Shown here: in pieces, positions 7,718 to 15,597 of the stretch
Layout of the letters: each line of letters begins with the position of its first letter
Position numbering within the stretch: position 1 is the stretch's first letter
Source of the DNA: Verrucomicrobiaceae bacterium
GTDB taxonomy: Bacteria > Verrucomicrobiota > Verrucomicrobiia > Verrucomicrobiales > Verrucomicrobiaceae
DNA length: 25,906 nucleotides
Assembly: GCA_021151605.1 (NCBI GenBank)
Contig: JAGKWZ010000054.1
Coordinates: forward strand, 1 to 25,906
Direction of reading: 5' to 3'
The notes under the pieces: model-generated
The model's database searches: none
Seen by the model: only the letters and a program-made list of their open reading frames with translations
What the model was told of the DNA's origin: nothing
Made by a program: the position numbers and the translations under genes

Positions 7718-9907
7718 ATGAAACACACACTCACCCATCAAGACGACAAAAAGATCGCAGACAAAAATAGGCAGACTCGAACACCATTTTTCTGTCTCAC
7801 TTTTTTTTGTCTTATGACCTCACTGCACGCTGCCGAGCCGATCACGAACTCCATCGGCATGAAGCTCATGCCCATCCAGCCCGGCACGTTCACGATGGGC
7901 CAGGACGGGCCGCAGACAGACTATGATATGGAAAAACATCCCGAGGAGTCGGATCGGGCGGACTGGGATGAGAAGCCCGTGCATCAGGTAAAGATCTCCA
8001 GGCCGTTCCACATCGGGGCCACCGAGGTGACGGTAGAGCAGTATCGGCAATTCGATCCCGAGTATCGCCAAGGCAAGGGCTTGCCGGATGAGGCGGCCAG
8101 CGGGATCAGTTGGCACAAAGCGGTCGAGTTTTGCCAATGGCTCTCAAAGAAGGAAGGCAAGGCCTACCGCCTGCCGACCGAGGCGGAGTGGGAGTATGCC
8201 TGCCGCGCCGGGACGACGACGGTTTTCAATACCGGAGACAAACTGCCGGATGGATTCCTGCCGTGGTATACACGGTTTGGATACCCGAAACTGTTCCCCT
8301 GGAACTTCTACTTTCCGGACGGTAAAGGAGCGCCGGAATACCTGCCTATTGGTGCAGAGGGGGCGTCTTTGAAATTGGCGGGCGATGGGTTCGTCATTCC
8401 CGACGACGTGGCGGCGGCATTGAAAAAGGGCCAACCCTTGCTGCGGGTGGCGCAGCGTGCGCCGAATGCCTGGGGCCTTTACGACATGCATGGCAACCTC
8501 TCCGAATGGTGCAGTGATTGGTATGGCCCTTACGAGGCCGGGGAGCACACCGATCCACGGGGCCGAAGCGACGGGGAGTTCCGTGTCTTCCGCGATGGGC
8601 CGCATTCGATGCTTTCAAGACTGGTGCGCAGCGCGAACCGCGGGGCGTGGATTCCGGAATCCAGCGCGAGCATTTTCGGGTTCCGCGTGGTTTTGGGAGA
8701 GGAGCCAACAGGAGAGTTGCTCACAAAGGTGCCACCACCGAAGCACGCGCGGGATTTGAAGCAGGAAGTGGCCAAGATCGAGATGCCGCCGCAGGACGAG
8801 CCGTTTTTCAGCGGCCCGAAGCCCTTTGTCAAAATCCCGGAAGGATCGGCGGTCCCGCTATTCTCCGCGCACAACCATAGCCCGGGAATCACCGAATGTC
8901 CCAACGGGGACCTGCTTGCCGTTTGGTTCTCCACCGTCTTGGAAGGGGCCACGGAGCTGTGCAATGCCGCCAGCCGTCTGAGGTTTGGCCAAAGCGAGTG
9001 GGAGGAGGCTTCTCCCTTCTGGGATGGGCAGGATATCAACGACCACGCCCCCAAGCTGTGGTGGGATGGAGACCAAACCATCTACCATTTGGCCAATGGC
9101 CACTCCGAGAACATCGTCCGCACCTCCACCGACAACGGCACCACTTGGTCGAAAGCCCAACCGATCTATCCGCAGGGGGAAACCGGTGCTGGAATGATCC
9201 GCACCCGGGAAGGAGCGCTCATCATCACACAGGATGTCGGGGTGTCGCTGCACAAGAGCAGCGACAACGGCAAGAGCTGGACTTCGGTCGGCGCCCGCCA
9301 CCCGAATGATGATGTTCGTCCGGGTGGCAAGGGAAGCCGGCACGCCGGGATTCATGCGCCGGTGGTGGAACTTGGCGATGGGAGGCTCATGACCATCGGC
9401 AGGCCACATCCTGCACAGGTCGCCGCGTTCGGCGGAAAGGCCTTGTTCAGTTTCAGCAGCGATCAGGGCGAGACTTGGACCTATGCAGCCAGCGAGTTTC
9501 CGGCTGTGACTTCCGTCCAGCGTCCCGCGATGATCCGGCTCCAAGAAGGTCCCATCCTGCTGTGTTCGTTCACCGATCAAGTTCTCGATTTCTACAAAGG
9601 CAACCGCAAGGGTATGACATTCAAGAGCAAGGACTGCGAGTTCACCGGCTACGGTTTGTTTGCCGCTGTGTCCTATGACGAGGGCAAGACCTGGCCGGAC
9701 CGTCGGCTGATCACCCCCGGCGGCCCGGCGCGCGAGGTGAGCACCATCAACCGCGGCATGTTCACGATGAGCGACACAATGGCTGAACCGCAGGGCTACC
9801 TCGCCATCACCCAAACCCGCGACGGACGCCTCCAGCTACTCACCAGCAAGAACCACTACGTCTTCAATCTAGCGTGGCTCAAAGCCCTGCCATCCGCCCC
9901 GAAGTAG
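7718..9907 (+). CDS. Secreted FGE-like domain fused to an Asp-box (sialidase-like) propeller
   Basis: This 729-residue protein begins 11 bases after the previous stop. Residues about 40-330 form an FGE/SUMF1-type fold, with NSIGMKLMPIQPGTFTMG, the landmark RLPTEAEWEYACRAGT, WGLYDMHGNLSEWCSDW and SSASIFGFRVV. The two active-site cysteines of true formylglycine-generating enzymes are absent: the matching stretch reads SMLSRLVRSANRG from residue 297. It is therefore unlikely to activate the sulfatases and more likely binds ligand or has another activity. Residues about 380-725 form a propeller with four Asp boxes (STDNGTTW, SSDNGKSW, SSDQGETW, SYDEGKTW), as in sialidases and related glycan-acting proteins. 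ATG 7718 gives an MKHTL start matching other secreted proteins here. No usable start lies between the repeat and the signal-peptide end, so the repeat must be translated. Confidence 0.85.
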   Translation: MKHTLTHQDDKKIADKNRQTRTPFFCLTFFCLMTSLHAAEPITNSIGMKLMPIQPGTFTMGQDGPQTDYDMEKHPEESDRADWDEKPVHQVKISRPFHIGATEVTVEQYRQFDPEYRQGKGLPDEAASGISWHKAVEFCQWLSKKEGKAYRLPTEAEWEYACRAGTTTVFNTGDKLPDGFLPWYTRFGYPKLFPWNFYFPDGKGAPEYLPIGAEGASLKLAGDGFVIPDDVAAALKKGQPLLRVAQRAPNAWGLYDMHGNLSEWCSDWYGPYEAGEHTDPRGRSDGEFRVFRDGPHSMLSRLVRSANRGAWIPESSASIFGFRVVLGEEPTGELLTKVPPPKHARDLKQEVAKIEMPPQDEPFFSGPKPFVKIPEGSAVPLFSAHNHSPGITECPNGDLLAVWFSTVLEGATELCNAASRLRFGQSEWEEASPFWDGQDINDHAPKLWWDGDQTIYHLANGHSENIVRTSTDNGTTWSKAQPIYPQGETGAGMIRTREGALIITQDVGVSLHKSSDNGKSWTSVGARHPNDDVRPGGKGSRHAGIHAPVVELGDGRLMTIGRPHPAQVAAFGGKALFSFSSDQGETWTYAASEFPAVTSVQRPAMIRLQEGPILLCSFTDQVLDFYKGNRKGMTFKSKDCEFTGYGLFAAVSYDEGKTWPDRRLITPGGPAREVSTINRGMFTMSDTMAEPQGYLAITQTRDGRLQLLTSKNHYVFNLAWLKALPSAPK
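7745..7811 (+). repeat. 67-bp palindromic element, copy B, inside the signal-peptide region
   Basis: The arms are 7745-7771 (GACAAAAAGATCGCAGAC...) and 7785-7811 (...CTTTTTTTTGTC), 27 bases each, with a 13-base loop. About 19 of 27 positions pair. It is read in frame from residue 10 of the FGE-like fusion. It supplies the Lys/Asp-rich n-region and the hydrophobic stretch PFFCLTFFCL, followed by MTSLHAAEP. The only Met after the element would leave a signal peptide far too short, so translation must pass through the whole palindrome. Confidence 0.8.
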
Positions 9908-9923
9908 TGATCACCACACTGCC

Positions 9924-11246
9924 ATGAAACACACATTCCTCCTCCCCACCCTGCTGTTCGCGCCCCTGGCCGCGCTACAGGCCGAGCCCGAATCCAGTCG
10001 TCAGCTACAGGCATTTCCTGGAGCCGAGGGCCACGGCTCCCTCTCGCGTGGTGGCCGCAGCGGGCGGGTGGTGCATGTCACCACTTTAAAGAAACGTGGC
10101 CCTGGCAGCCTCGCCTGGGCCATCAATGAGGTGAAGGATCCTCGCACGATTGTCTTCGATGTGAGCGGCGTGATCGACTGCAACGACGAGATCGCCTTCA
10201 CCATCACTCCCGAGAACGACCAGGTGACCATCGCGGGCGAGACCTCGCCGCATGGGGTGGCGGTTTACAACTACCGGCGTTTCGACATCAGCGGTGAGGA
10301 CGTCATCCTGCGCTTCCTTCGCTTCCGGGGCACTCGCATTCACACGAAGAACGATCCCGACGGGCTGCTCATGCTCGATGCGAAGAATGTCATCGTGGAC
10401 CATTGCTCCTTCGCCGGTGCGTGCGACGAGACCTTCGACACAGTGCGCTGCGAGAATGTCACCGTGCAATGGTGCGGCATCGATGCCTCGCGCAAGGCGG
10501 AGGCACACGCGGACTTCTTTGAGAACAACGGCCAGTGGCACAACTACGGCTCGCTGCATTCCAAATCCAAACGCATCACCATCCACCACTGCCTCTACGC
10601 GCATCAGTCTAAACGCTGCCCGCTCACCGATGCGGAGTCTGACGTGGAGGCCATCAACAACGTCATCTACAACTATTCCAACACCCAGCAGACCTGGGGT
10701 GCCGAGGGGCCGGGCCTCACCATCGTGAACTGCCTCTTCAAGCTCGGCCCGGACCGCCGGAAGAACGCGGTGCCCGTGAATCCAAACGCCCGCGTCATCC
10801 GCGGCTGTGTCTCGCGAGAAGCCGACAACCGCCCCGGCCCGCCAGCCCCCGACCAGGGGCCGGAGTCGAAACTCAGCCTTTCACGCATCGACACTGGTGA
10901 GGAAACCTTCAAACGTGTGCTGTCGCACGCGGGCGCGCTGCCACACGATGCCACAAGCAGTCTGATGGCCTCGGACACGCGGAACGGGACTGGCAAACAG
11001 GGTTACGAAGACCGCATCACCGCCGACCGCGAGGCCTTGGAGAAACCAGCGCCTCCATTGCCCGATGCTGATCAAGACGGCCTGCCTGACGCATGGGAAC
11101 TCGCTCGCAATCTCGACCCGAATCAGTCTGACGATGCCTCGAAAATCACCACGGACGGCTACACCGAGTTGGAGCACTACTGTCACCATTTGGCTGCTCG
11201 CCGTATCAAGGACGCAGAGGCATTGAACATTTCAACCAAACCATGA
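9924..11246 (+). CDS. Secreted pectate lyase-like protein, PL1 type
   Basis: The 440-residue protein has a clean signal peptide (MKHTFLLPTLLFAPLAALQA) and then the typical start of PL1-like lyases, AFPGAEGHGSLSRGGRSG. A parallel beta-helix follows, with GPGSLAWAIN, IVFDVSGVI, VTIAGETSP and the Asp-bearing coil NVIVDHCSFAGACDETFD, where PL1 enzymes place calcium ligands. The C terminus has DADQDGLPDAWELARNLDPN, a calcium-binding repeat common at the end of such lyases. Members cut de-esterified polygalacturonate by beta-elimination and act outside the cytoplasm. It begins 16 bases after the previous gene and overlaps the next by 4 bases, consistent with one operon. The activity call comes from family resemblance; catalytic Arg placement was not checked by alignment. 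Confidence 0.88.
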   Translation: MKHTFLLPTLLFAPLAALQAEPESSRQLQAFPGAEGHGSLSRGGRSGRVVHVTTLKKRGPGSLAWAINEVKDPRTIVFDVSGVIDCNDEIAFTITPENDQVTIAGETSPHGVAVYNYRRFDISGEDVILRFLRFRGTRIHTKNDPDGLLMLDAKNVIVDHCSFAGACDETFDTVRCENVTVQWCGIDASRKAEAHADFFENNGQWHNYGSLHSKSKRITIHHCLYAHQSKRCPLTDAESDVEAINNVIYNYSNTQQTWGAEGPGLTIVNCLFKLGPDRRKNAVPVNPNARVIRGCVSREADNRPGPPAPDQGPESKLSLSRIDTGEETFKRVLSHAGALPHDATSSLMASDTRNGTGKQGYEDRITADREALEKPAPPLPDADQDGLPDAWELARNLDPNQSDDASKITTDGYTELEHYCHHLAARRIKDAEALNISTKP

Positions 11247-12526
11247 AACGCACCCTCGCACTCCTCACCGTCCTGCTGCTAGCGCCGCTGGCTGCTTTCG
11301 CCCAAGCCAAGCCGGAAGTCGCGAATGCCACCAAGGCCGCCAAGCGCGCTTGGGAGTCTGCGCCTGCCGAAAAGAAAGGGCTTTGGCAGCAGCAGCGCGA
11401 TGCGTTGATCAACATCGACCTCTACGAGGACACGCAGCGGCAAATCGTCATCGCTCGTGGTTCGCCGAAGCCGGATGAGTATCACGCGCATCCGACCACG
11501 GCGATGCTGGCGGACAACAAGACGATGTTTTGTGTCTGGAACATCGGCCACGGCGGACACGCGGGGCCGATGGCACGCAGCGATGACACGGGTTTGACCT
11601 GGACGCGCATGGACGACGTGCTGCCGCCGAACTACGCCAACTTCAAGAACTGCCCGAGCATCTATCGCATCACCGATCCGCAGGGCAAAGAGCGCCTGTG
11701 GGTCTTTGCCGCACGCACCTTGACTGAGAGGGAGAACCCCAAACTCATTGAAGGCCGTCACGAGGGCTTCATGCCACGCATCGTCAGCGAGGACGATGGC
11801 AAGACCTGGCGTGAGCTGCCGCCCATCGGCGGACGCATTGCCAAGGACGATCCTTTTCGCTGCATCATGACCTTCTCCAGTATCGTTCGGCTGAAGGACG
11901 GATCGCATCTCGGCATGTTTCATCGCGGTGGCGGCATCGGCGAAGGCGGCACGCTGCAAGTGCTGCAATCCATAACGCGCGACGGCGGATTCACCTGGTC
12001 GGAGCCTGTGATGGCCTGCGATGGCACGAAGCTCGACGGCAAGCATCCCTGCGAGCCGTATGTCTTCCGTTCGCCAGATGGCAATGAACTCTGCTGCCTC
12101 ATGCGTGAAAACAAACGCAGCGGCACCAGCCTCGTCATGTTCAGCAGCGACGAAGGCAAAACATGGAGCCAAGCCGTGGACGCTCCATGGGGCCTCACGG
12201 GAGATCGGCATCACGGCATCTCTTTGCCCGATGGCCGCATGGTCATCGTCTTCCGCAACGCCTCGCCGAAGTCCAAGGACAAAGGTGGCTTCATCGCCTG
12301 GGTCGGCACCTACGATGACATCAAGCAAGGCAAACACGGTCAGTATCGCGTGAGTCTACTGAAGACCTTCAAAGACGGCTTTTACCCCGGCCTGCACTTG
12401 CTCCCCGACGGCACCATAGTCGCCACGACCTATGCGAACTACCGAAAGGAAGATGTCGGCTGCTCCATCGTCAGCGTTCGCTTCAAGATGAGCGAGGTGG
12501 ATGCGATGGCGAAGACAATGAAGTGA
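11243..12526 (+). CDS. Secreted Asp-box propeller, sialidase/neuraminidase-like
   Basis: This 427-residue protein has the signal peptide MKRTLALLTVLLLAPLAAFA and four Asp boxes (SDDTGLTW, SEDDGKTW, TRDGGFTW, SSDEGKTW), which mark a six-bladed sialidase-type propeller. Conserved pieces such as EYHAHPTTAML, GHGGHAGPMARS, CEPYVFRSPDG and GLTGDRHHGISLPDGRMV match the exo-alpha-sialidase-like proteins frequent in Planctomycetes and Verrucomicrobia. The usual FRIP motif of GH33 sialidases is not obvious, so true sialic-acid cleavage is doubtful and the role is probably hydrolysis or binding of another acidic glycan. Its ATG overlaps the lyase stop (ATGA at 11243-11246), which implies coupled translation. 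Confidence 0.85.
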   Translation: MKRTLALLTVLLLAPLAAFAQAKPEVANATKAAKRAWESAPAEKKGLWQQQRDALINIDLYEDTQRQIVIARGSPKPDEYHAHPTTAMLADNKTMFCVWNIGHGGHAGPMARSDDTGLTWTRMDDVLPPNYANFKNCPSIYRITDPQGKERLWVFAARTLTERENPKLIEGRHEGFMPRIVSEDDGKTWRELPPIGGRIAKDDPFRCIMTFSSIVRLKDGSHLGMFHRGGGIGEGGTLQVLQSITRDGGFTWSEPVMACDGTKLDGKHPCEPYVFRSPDGNELCCLMRENKRSGTSLVMFSSDEGKTWSQAVDAPWGLTGDRHHGISLPDGRMVIVFRNASPKSKDKGGFIAWVGTYDDIKQGKHGQYRVSLLKTFKDGFYPGLHLLPDGTIVATTYANYRKEDVGCSIVSVRFKMSEVDAMAKTMK

Positions 12527-12535
12527 CCACCTTTG

Positions 12536-14113
12536 ATGAAACACCGCACCAATCACTCCTCTATGAACGACAAAAACATGTCCGGCAAAAGTTTGAAGAC
12601 CCGGAGCCCATTTTTCTACCACGCATCTTTTTGTCGTCTCCTCCTCACTGCCTTGCTATTCGCACCGCTGGCCACACTTCACGCCGCCGATACGCCAAAG
12701 CCCAAACCCAATGTCATCGTCATCCTTTCCGACGATCTCGGTTATGCTGACTTGTCCTGTTACGGTAGCACCTTTCACGAGTCGCCGAATCTCGACAAAC
12801 TCGCCACTCAGGGCATGCGCTTTACGCAGGCCTATTCGAGCAGCCCTTATTGCTCACCTTCACGCGCGGCCATCATGACCGGGCGGCATCCGGCGCGGCT
12901 GAAGATCACGGATTACATCCCAAGCAATGGCAAGGTCGGCAAGTTCCTACCCGCGGAGATGAAGATGGAACTCCCGCTCGAAGAACTGACCATCGCTGAA
13001 GTGCTCCGCGATGCGGGCTACGCGACGTGGCACGTCGGCAAGTGGCACCTTGGGGATGTGGGTTTTTATCCGCAGGACCAAGGCTTTCAGGTAAATATCG
13101 CGGGTCACGCGGGCGGCCTGCCGCCAAGCTTTTTCTGGCCCTATGGCAACAAGAACAACGAAGTGGTGCCCAAGGCTGCGGGGAACAACTACCACTCGCG
13201 CGGCGTGCCCGGCGTTGTCGCTGGTGGCAAGAAGGGCGAGCACCTCTGCGACCGCCTCACCAGCGAGGCGATGAAGCTCATCGAGCAGCGCAAACCGGAG
13301 CAGCCCTTCTTTCTCTACTTGCCGTTCTATGACGTGCATACGCCGATCATGGCGAAGCTGGAACTCGTTGAGAAATACAAGGCCAAAGCGGCGAAGATGG
13401 GACTGCCCGCCGTTGAAGCCGTGCCCACCTATACCGAGGGCAATCCAATGCACGGTGCCTCGCCGAAGAAGCTCCCAGAGCAGCAGGTGAATCCAACCTA
13501 CGCCGCGATGATCGAGACGATGGACACCAACGTCGGTCGGCTCATGGCCCGTCTCGACGAACTCGGCATCGCCGACAACACGCTGATCCTCTTCACCAGC
13601 GATAACGGTGGCCACACTGTCACCAGCAATCGCGCACTCCGTGGCGGCAAAGGCTGGCTCTACGAAGGCGGTGTGCGCGAGCCCTGGATCGTCAAATGGC
13701 CTGGCGTGACCAAGCCCGGCAGCACCTGTGACGTGCCGGTGATGAACACCGACATCCTGCCCACTGTGTTGGAAGCCTGCGGATTGCCCGCAAAACCAGA
13801 CCTGCACAAAGATGGCGTCAGTTTCGCCAGCTTGCTCAAAGGCGAAAACAAACCCGTGCATGACGCCCTGTTCTGGCATTTCCCGCACTACGGCAATCAC
13901 GGCAGCGGACCGTGCAGCAGCGTGCGATTCGGCGATTGGAAACTCATCGAGTGGCTGGAAGATGAGAGCGTCGAACTGTTCAGCATCGCCACCGATCTGT
14001 CTGAGAAAAACGACGTCGCCGCCCAGCACCCCGAAATGGTCCAACAACTCCGCGAACGCCTCCACATCTGGCGCAAGGAGACCGGCGCAAATATGCCCAC
14101 GCCCAAGCAATGA
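12536..14113 (+). CDS. Secreted S1-family sulfatase (first of two)
   Basis: The 525-residue protein belongs to the type I, formylglycine-dependent sulfatases. After the signal region come NVIVILSDDLGYADLSCYG (first metal-binding Asp pair), the modification site C106-S-P-S-R with IMTGRHPARL, the HVGKWHLG motif, HTP, and TSDNGGH carrying the later metal ligands. Such enzymes remove sulfate esters from glycans in the periplasm or outside the cell, after Cys is converted to formylglycine elsewhere. The N terminus carries palindromic repeat copy C and then an intact hydrophobic core (LLLTALLFAPLATLHA). The ATG at 12536 follows the previous stop by 9 bases; a TTG lies directly before it. The stop overlaps the next sulfatase (ATGA). 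The subfamily and sulfate position cannot be given from sequence reading alone. Confidence 0.93.
   Translation: MKHRTNHSSMNDKNMSGKSLKTRSPFFYHASFCRLLLTALLFAPLATLHAADTPKPKPNVIVILSDDLGYADLSCYGSTFHESPNLDKLATQGMRFTQAYSSSPYCSPSRAAIMTGRHPARLKITDYIPSNGKVGKFLPAEMKMELPLEELTIAEVLRDAGYATWHVGKWHLGDVGFYPQDQGFQVNIAGHAGGLPPSFFWPYGNKNNEVVPKAAGNNYHSRGVPGVVAGGKKGEHLCDRLTSEAMKLIEQRKPEQPFFLYLPFYDVHTPIMAKLELVEKYKAKAAKMGLPAVEAVPTYTEGNPMHGASPKKLPEQQVNPTYAAMIETMDTNVGRLMARLDELGIADNTLILFTSDNGGHTVTSNRALRGGKGWLYEGGVREPWIVKWPGVTKPGSTCDVPVMNTDILPTVLEACGLPAKPDLHKDGVSFASLLKGENKPVHDALFWHFPHYGNHGSGPCSSVRFGDWKLIEWLEDESVELFSIATDLSEKNDVAAQHPEMVQQLRERLHIWRKETGANMPTPKQ
12569..12635 (+). repeat. 67-bp palindromic element, copy C, upstream of an intact signal-peptide core
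   Basis: The arms are 12569-12595 (GACAAAAACATGTCC...) and 12609-12635 (...CGCATCTTTTTGTC), each 27 bases, with a 13-base loop. About 18 of 27 positions pair, the most degenerate of the three. It is read in frame from residue 12 of the sulfatase, giving PFFYHASFCR, and stands in front of a normal hydrophobic core and LHA cleavage motif. This copy extends the n-region, unlike copies A and B, where the element forms the core itself. Confidence 0.72.
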
Positions 14114-15594
14114 AACGCACTCTCCCGCTCCTCACCGCCCTGCTGCTCGCGCCACTGGCAGTGCTGCACGCTGCCGCGCGACCCAACATCATCGTCATCC
14201 TCTCCGACGATCTCGGTTATGCCGACCTCGGCTGTTTTGGATCGAAGGCGATCAAGACGCCTCACCTGGATCGCATGGCGGCGGAGGGCTTGAAGCTCAC
14301 GAGCTTTTACGCGCAACCCGTGTGCGGACCGAGCCGGGCGGCCTTGATGACGGGTTGTTTTCCCATGCGCGTCGCCGAGCCAGGCAATCGTAAGAACCAA
14401 CACAACGTCCTGCACCCGCGCGAGGTCACGATGGCCGAGATACTCAAGGACGCCGGCTACGCCACCGCGTGCATCGGCAAGTGGCACCTCGGCGCGCGCA
14501 CGCCGGACGGCTGGAACAATGCGACGATGCCCAACGCGCAGGGCTTCGACTATTTCTACGGAACGCCGCTCTACAACGGTCTCACGCCGACTATCGAGAG
14601 CAACGCCTTTCGCAGCCAGATACTCCGCAACACCGAGCTCGTCGTGAAGGAGGTGCAGAACTGGGATCACATCACGCAGGACTACACGCGCGAGGCATTG
14701 GAGTTCATCAGTGCCAATCGCGCGAAGCCCTTCTTCCTCTACCTTGCGCACAACATGCCGCACATCCCGCTCGGTGCGTCGGAGAACTTCAAAGGCAAGA
14801 GCGCCGGCGGCCCGTTTGGTGATGCGGTGGAGGAGATCGACTGGTCGTGCGGTGAAATCCTCAAAGCGCTCCAGGAACTCGGCCTCGACGAACGCACGCT
14901 CGTCGTCTTCACCTCTGACAACGGCCCGTGGGTCGAGACCACTGAAGGCATGAAGCCCGGCGGCCAGCCGTTCATCCCGCGCGACCACTCGGGTAACGCC
15001 GAGCCGTTGCGAGGCTACAAGATGGTCACCTGGGACGGTGGCTTTCGCGTGCCGTGCGTCGTGCGTTGGCCGGGAAACGTCCCTGCTGGCTCGGTGAGCG
15101 ACGAACTCACCAGCACCCTCGATTTGCTGCCGACGTTTGCCGCGCTCGCTGGCACGAACCCGCCTGCTGATCGCAAGCTCGACGGCCTCGACCTCGGTGC
15201 CTTCCTGCGCGCGCCCTCCGGCAAGTCGCCGCGCACCGATTTTCTGTTCTACAGCTACACGCACCTCCAGGCCGTGCGCGACGCACGTTGGAAGCTGGTT
15301 CTGCCGCGCCCCGAGTATCCCAAGTGGACGGGTTTCAGCGGCCGCTTCTTCGGCGATGGGGTGAGCGCGGTCGAACTCTACGACCTCAAGAGCGACCCCG
15401 GCGAAACGCGCAACCTTGCCGGCACTCATCCCGATGAAGTCGCGCGCCTGATGGAGCTGGTCGAAAGCGCGCGTGCGGACCTCGGCGATTACGACCGCGT
15501 CGGCACCGGTCAACGCTTCTTCGACGACGGCCCGAAACGACGCGACATCAATGCCTGGAAACAGCCTGCGAAGAAGGCGGCGAAGAAGGAGTGA
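14110..15594 (+). CDS. Secreted S1-family sulfatase (second of two)
   Basis: This 494-residue type I sulfatase has a classic signal peptide (MKRTLPLLTALLLAPLAVLHA). It shows NIIVILSDDLGYADLGCFG, the formylglycine site C72-G-P-S-R followed by AALMTGCFPMRV, CIGKWHLG, the NMPHIP motif and TSDNGPW. The C-terminal subdomain contains DARWKLVLP and ELYDLKSDPGE, which is usual for S1 sulfatases. It differs clearly from the preceding sulfatase in the modification motif (CGPSR versus CSPSR) and in its insertions, so the two probably remove different sulfate groups. The ATG overlaps the upstream stop by 4 bases. Maturation needs a formylglycine-generating system not present in the window, since the FGE-like protein at 7718 lacks the cysteine pair. 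Confidence 0.93.
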   Translation: MKRTLPLLTALLLAPLAVLHAAARPNIIVILSDDLGYADLGCFGSKAIKTPHLDRMAAEGLKLTSFYAQPVCGPSRAALMTGCFPMRVAEPGNRKNQHNVLHPREVTMAEILKDAGYATACIGKWHLGARTPDGWNNATMPNAQGFDYFYGTPLYNGLTPTIESNAFRSQILRNTELVVKEVQNWDHITQDYTREALEFISANRAKPFFLYLAHNMPHIPLGASENFKGKSAGGPFGDAVEEIDWSCGEILKALQELGLDERTLVVFTSDNGPWVETTEGMKPGGQPFIPRDHSGNAEPLRGYKMVTWDGGFRVPCVVRWPGNVPAGSVSDELTSTLDLLPTFAALAGTNPPADRKLDGLDLGAFLRAPSGKSPRTDFLFYSYTHLQAVRDARWKLVLPRPEYPKWTGFSGRFFGDGVSAVELYDLKSDPGETRNLAGTHPDEVARLMELVESARADLGDYDRVGTGQRFFDDGPKRRDINAWKQPAKKAAKKE

Positions 15595-15597
15595 TTC

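Noticed and set aside
7718..8710. FGE-like domain as the activator of the two neighbouring sulfatases
   Set aside because: The cysteine pair required for formylglycine formation is absent in the matching segment.
5061..12635. The three palindromes as a CRISPR array or transcription terminators
   Set aside because: The copies are kilobases apart without spacers, lie inside translated 5' regions and are followed by uninterrupted coding sequence.
13897..15513. Minus-strand frame of 538 codons across the two sulfatases
   Set aside because: It spans two genes with intact sulfatase signatures on the other strand and shows no motif of its own.
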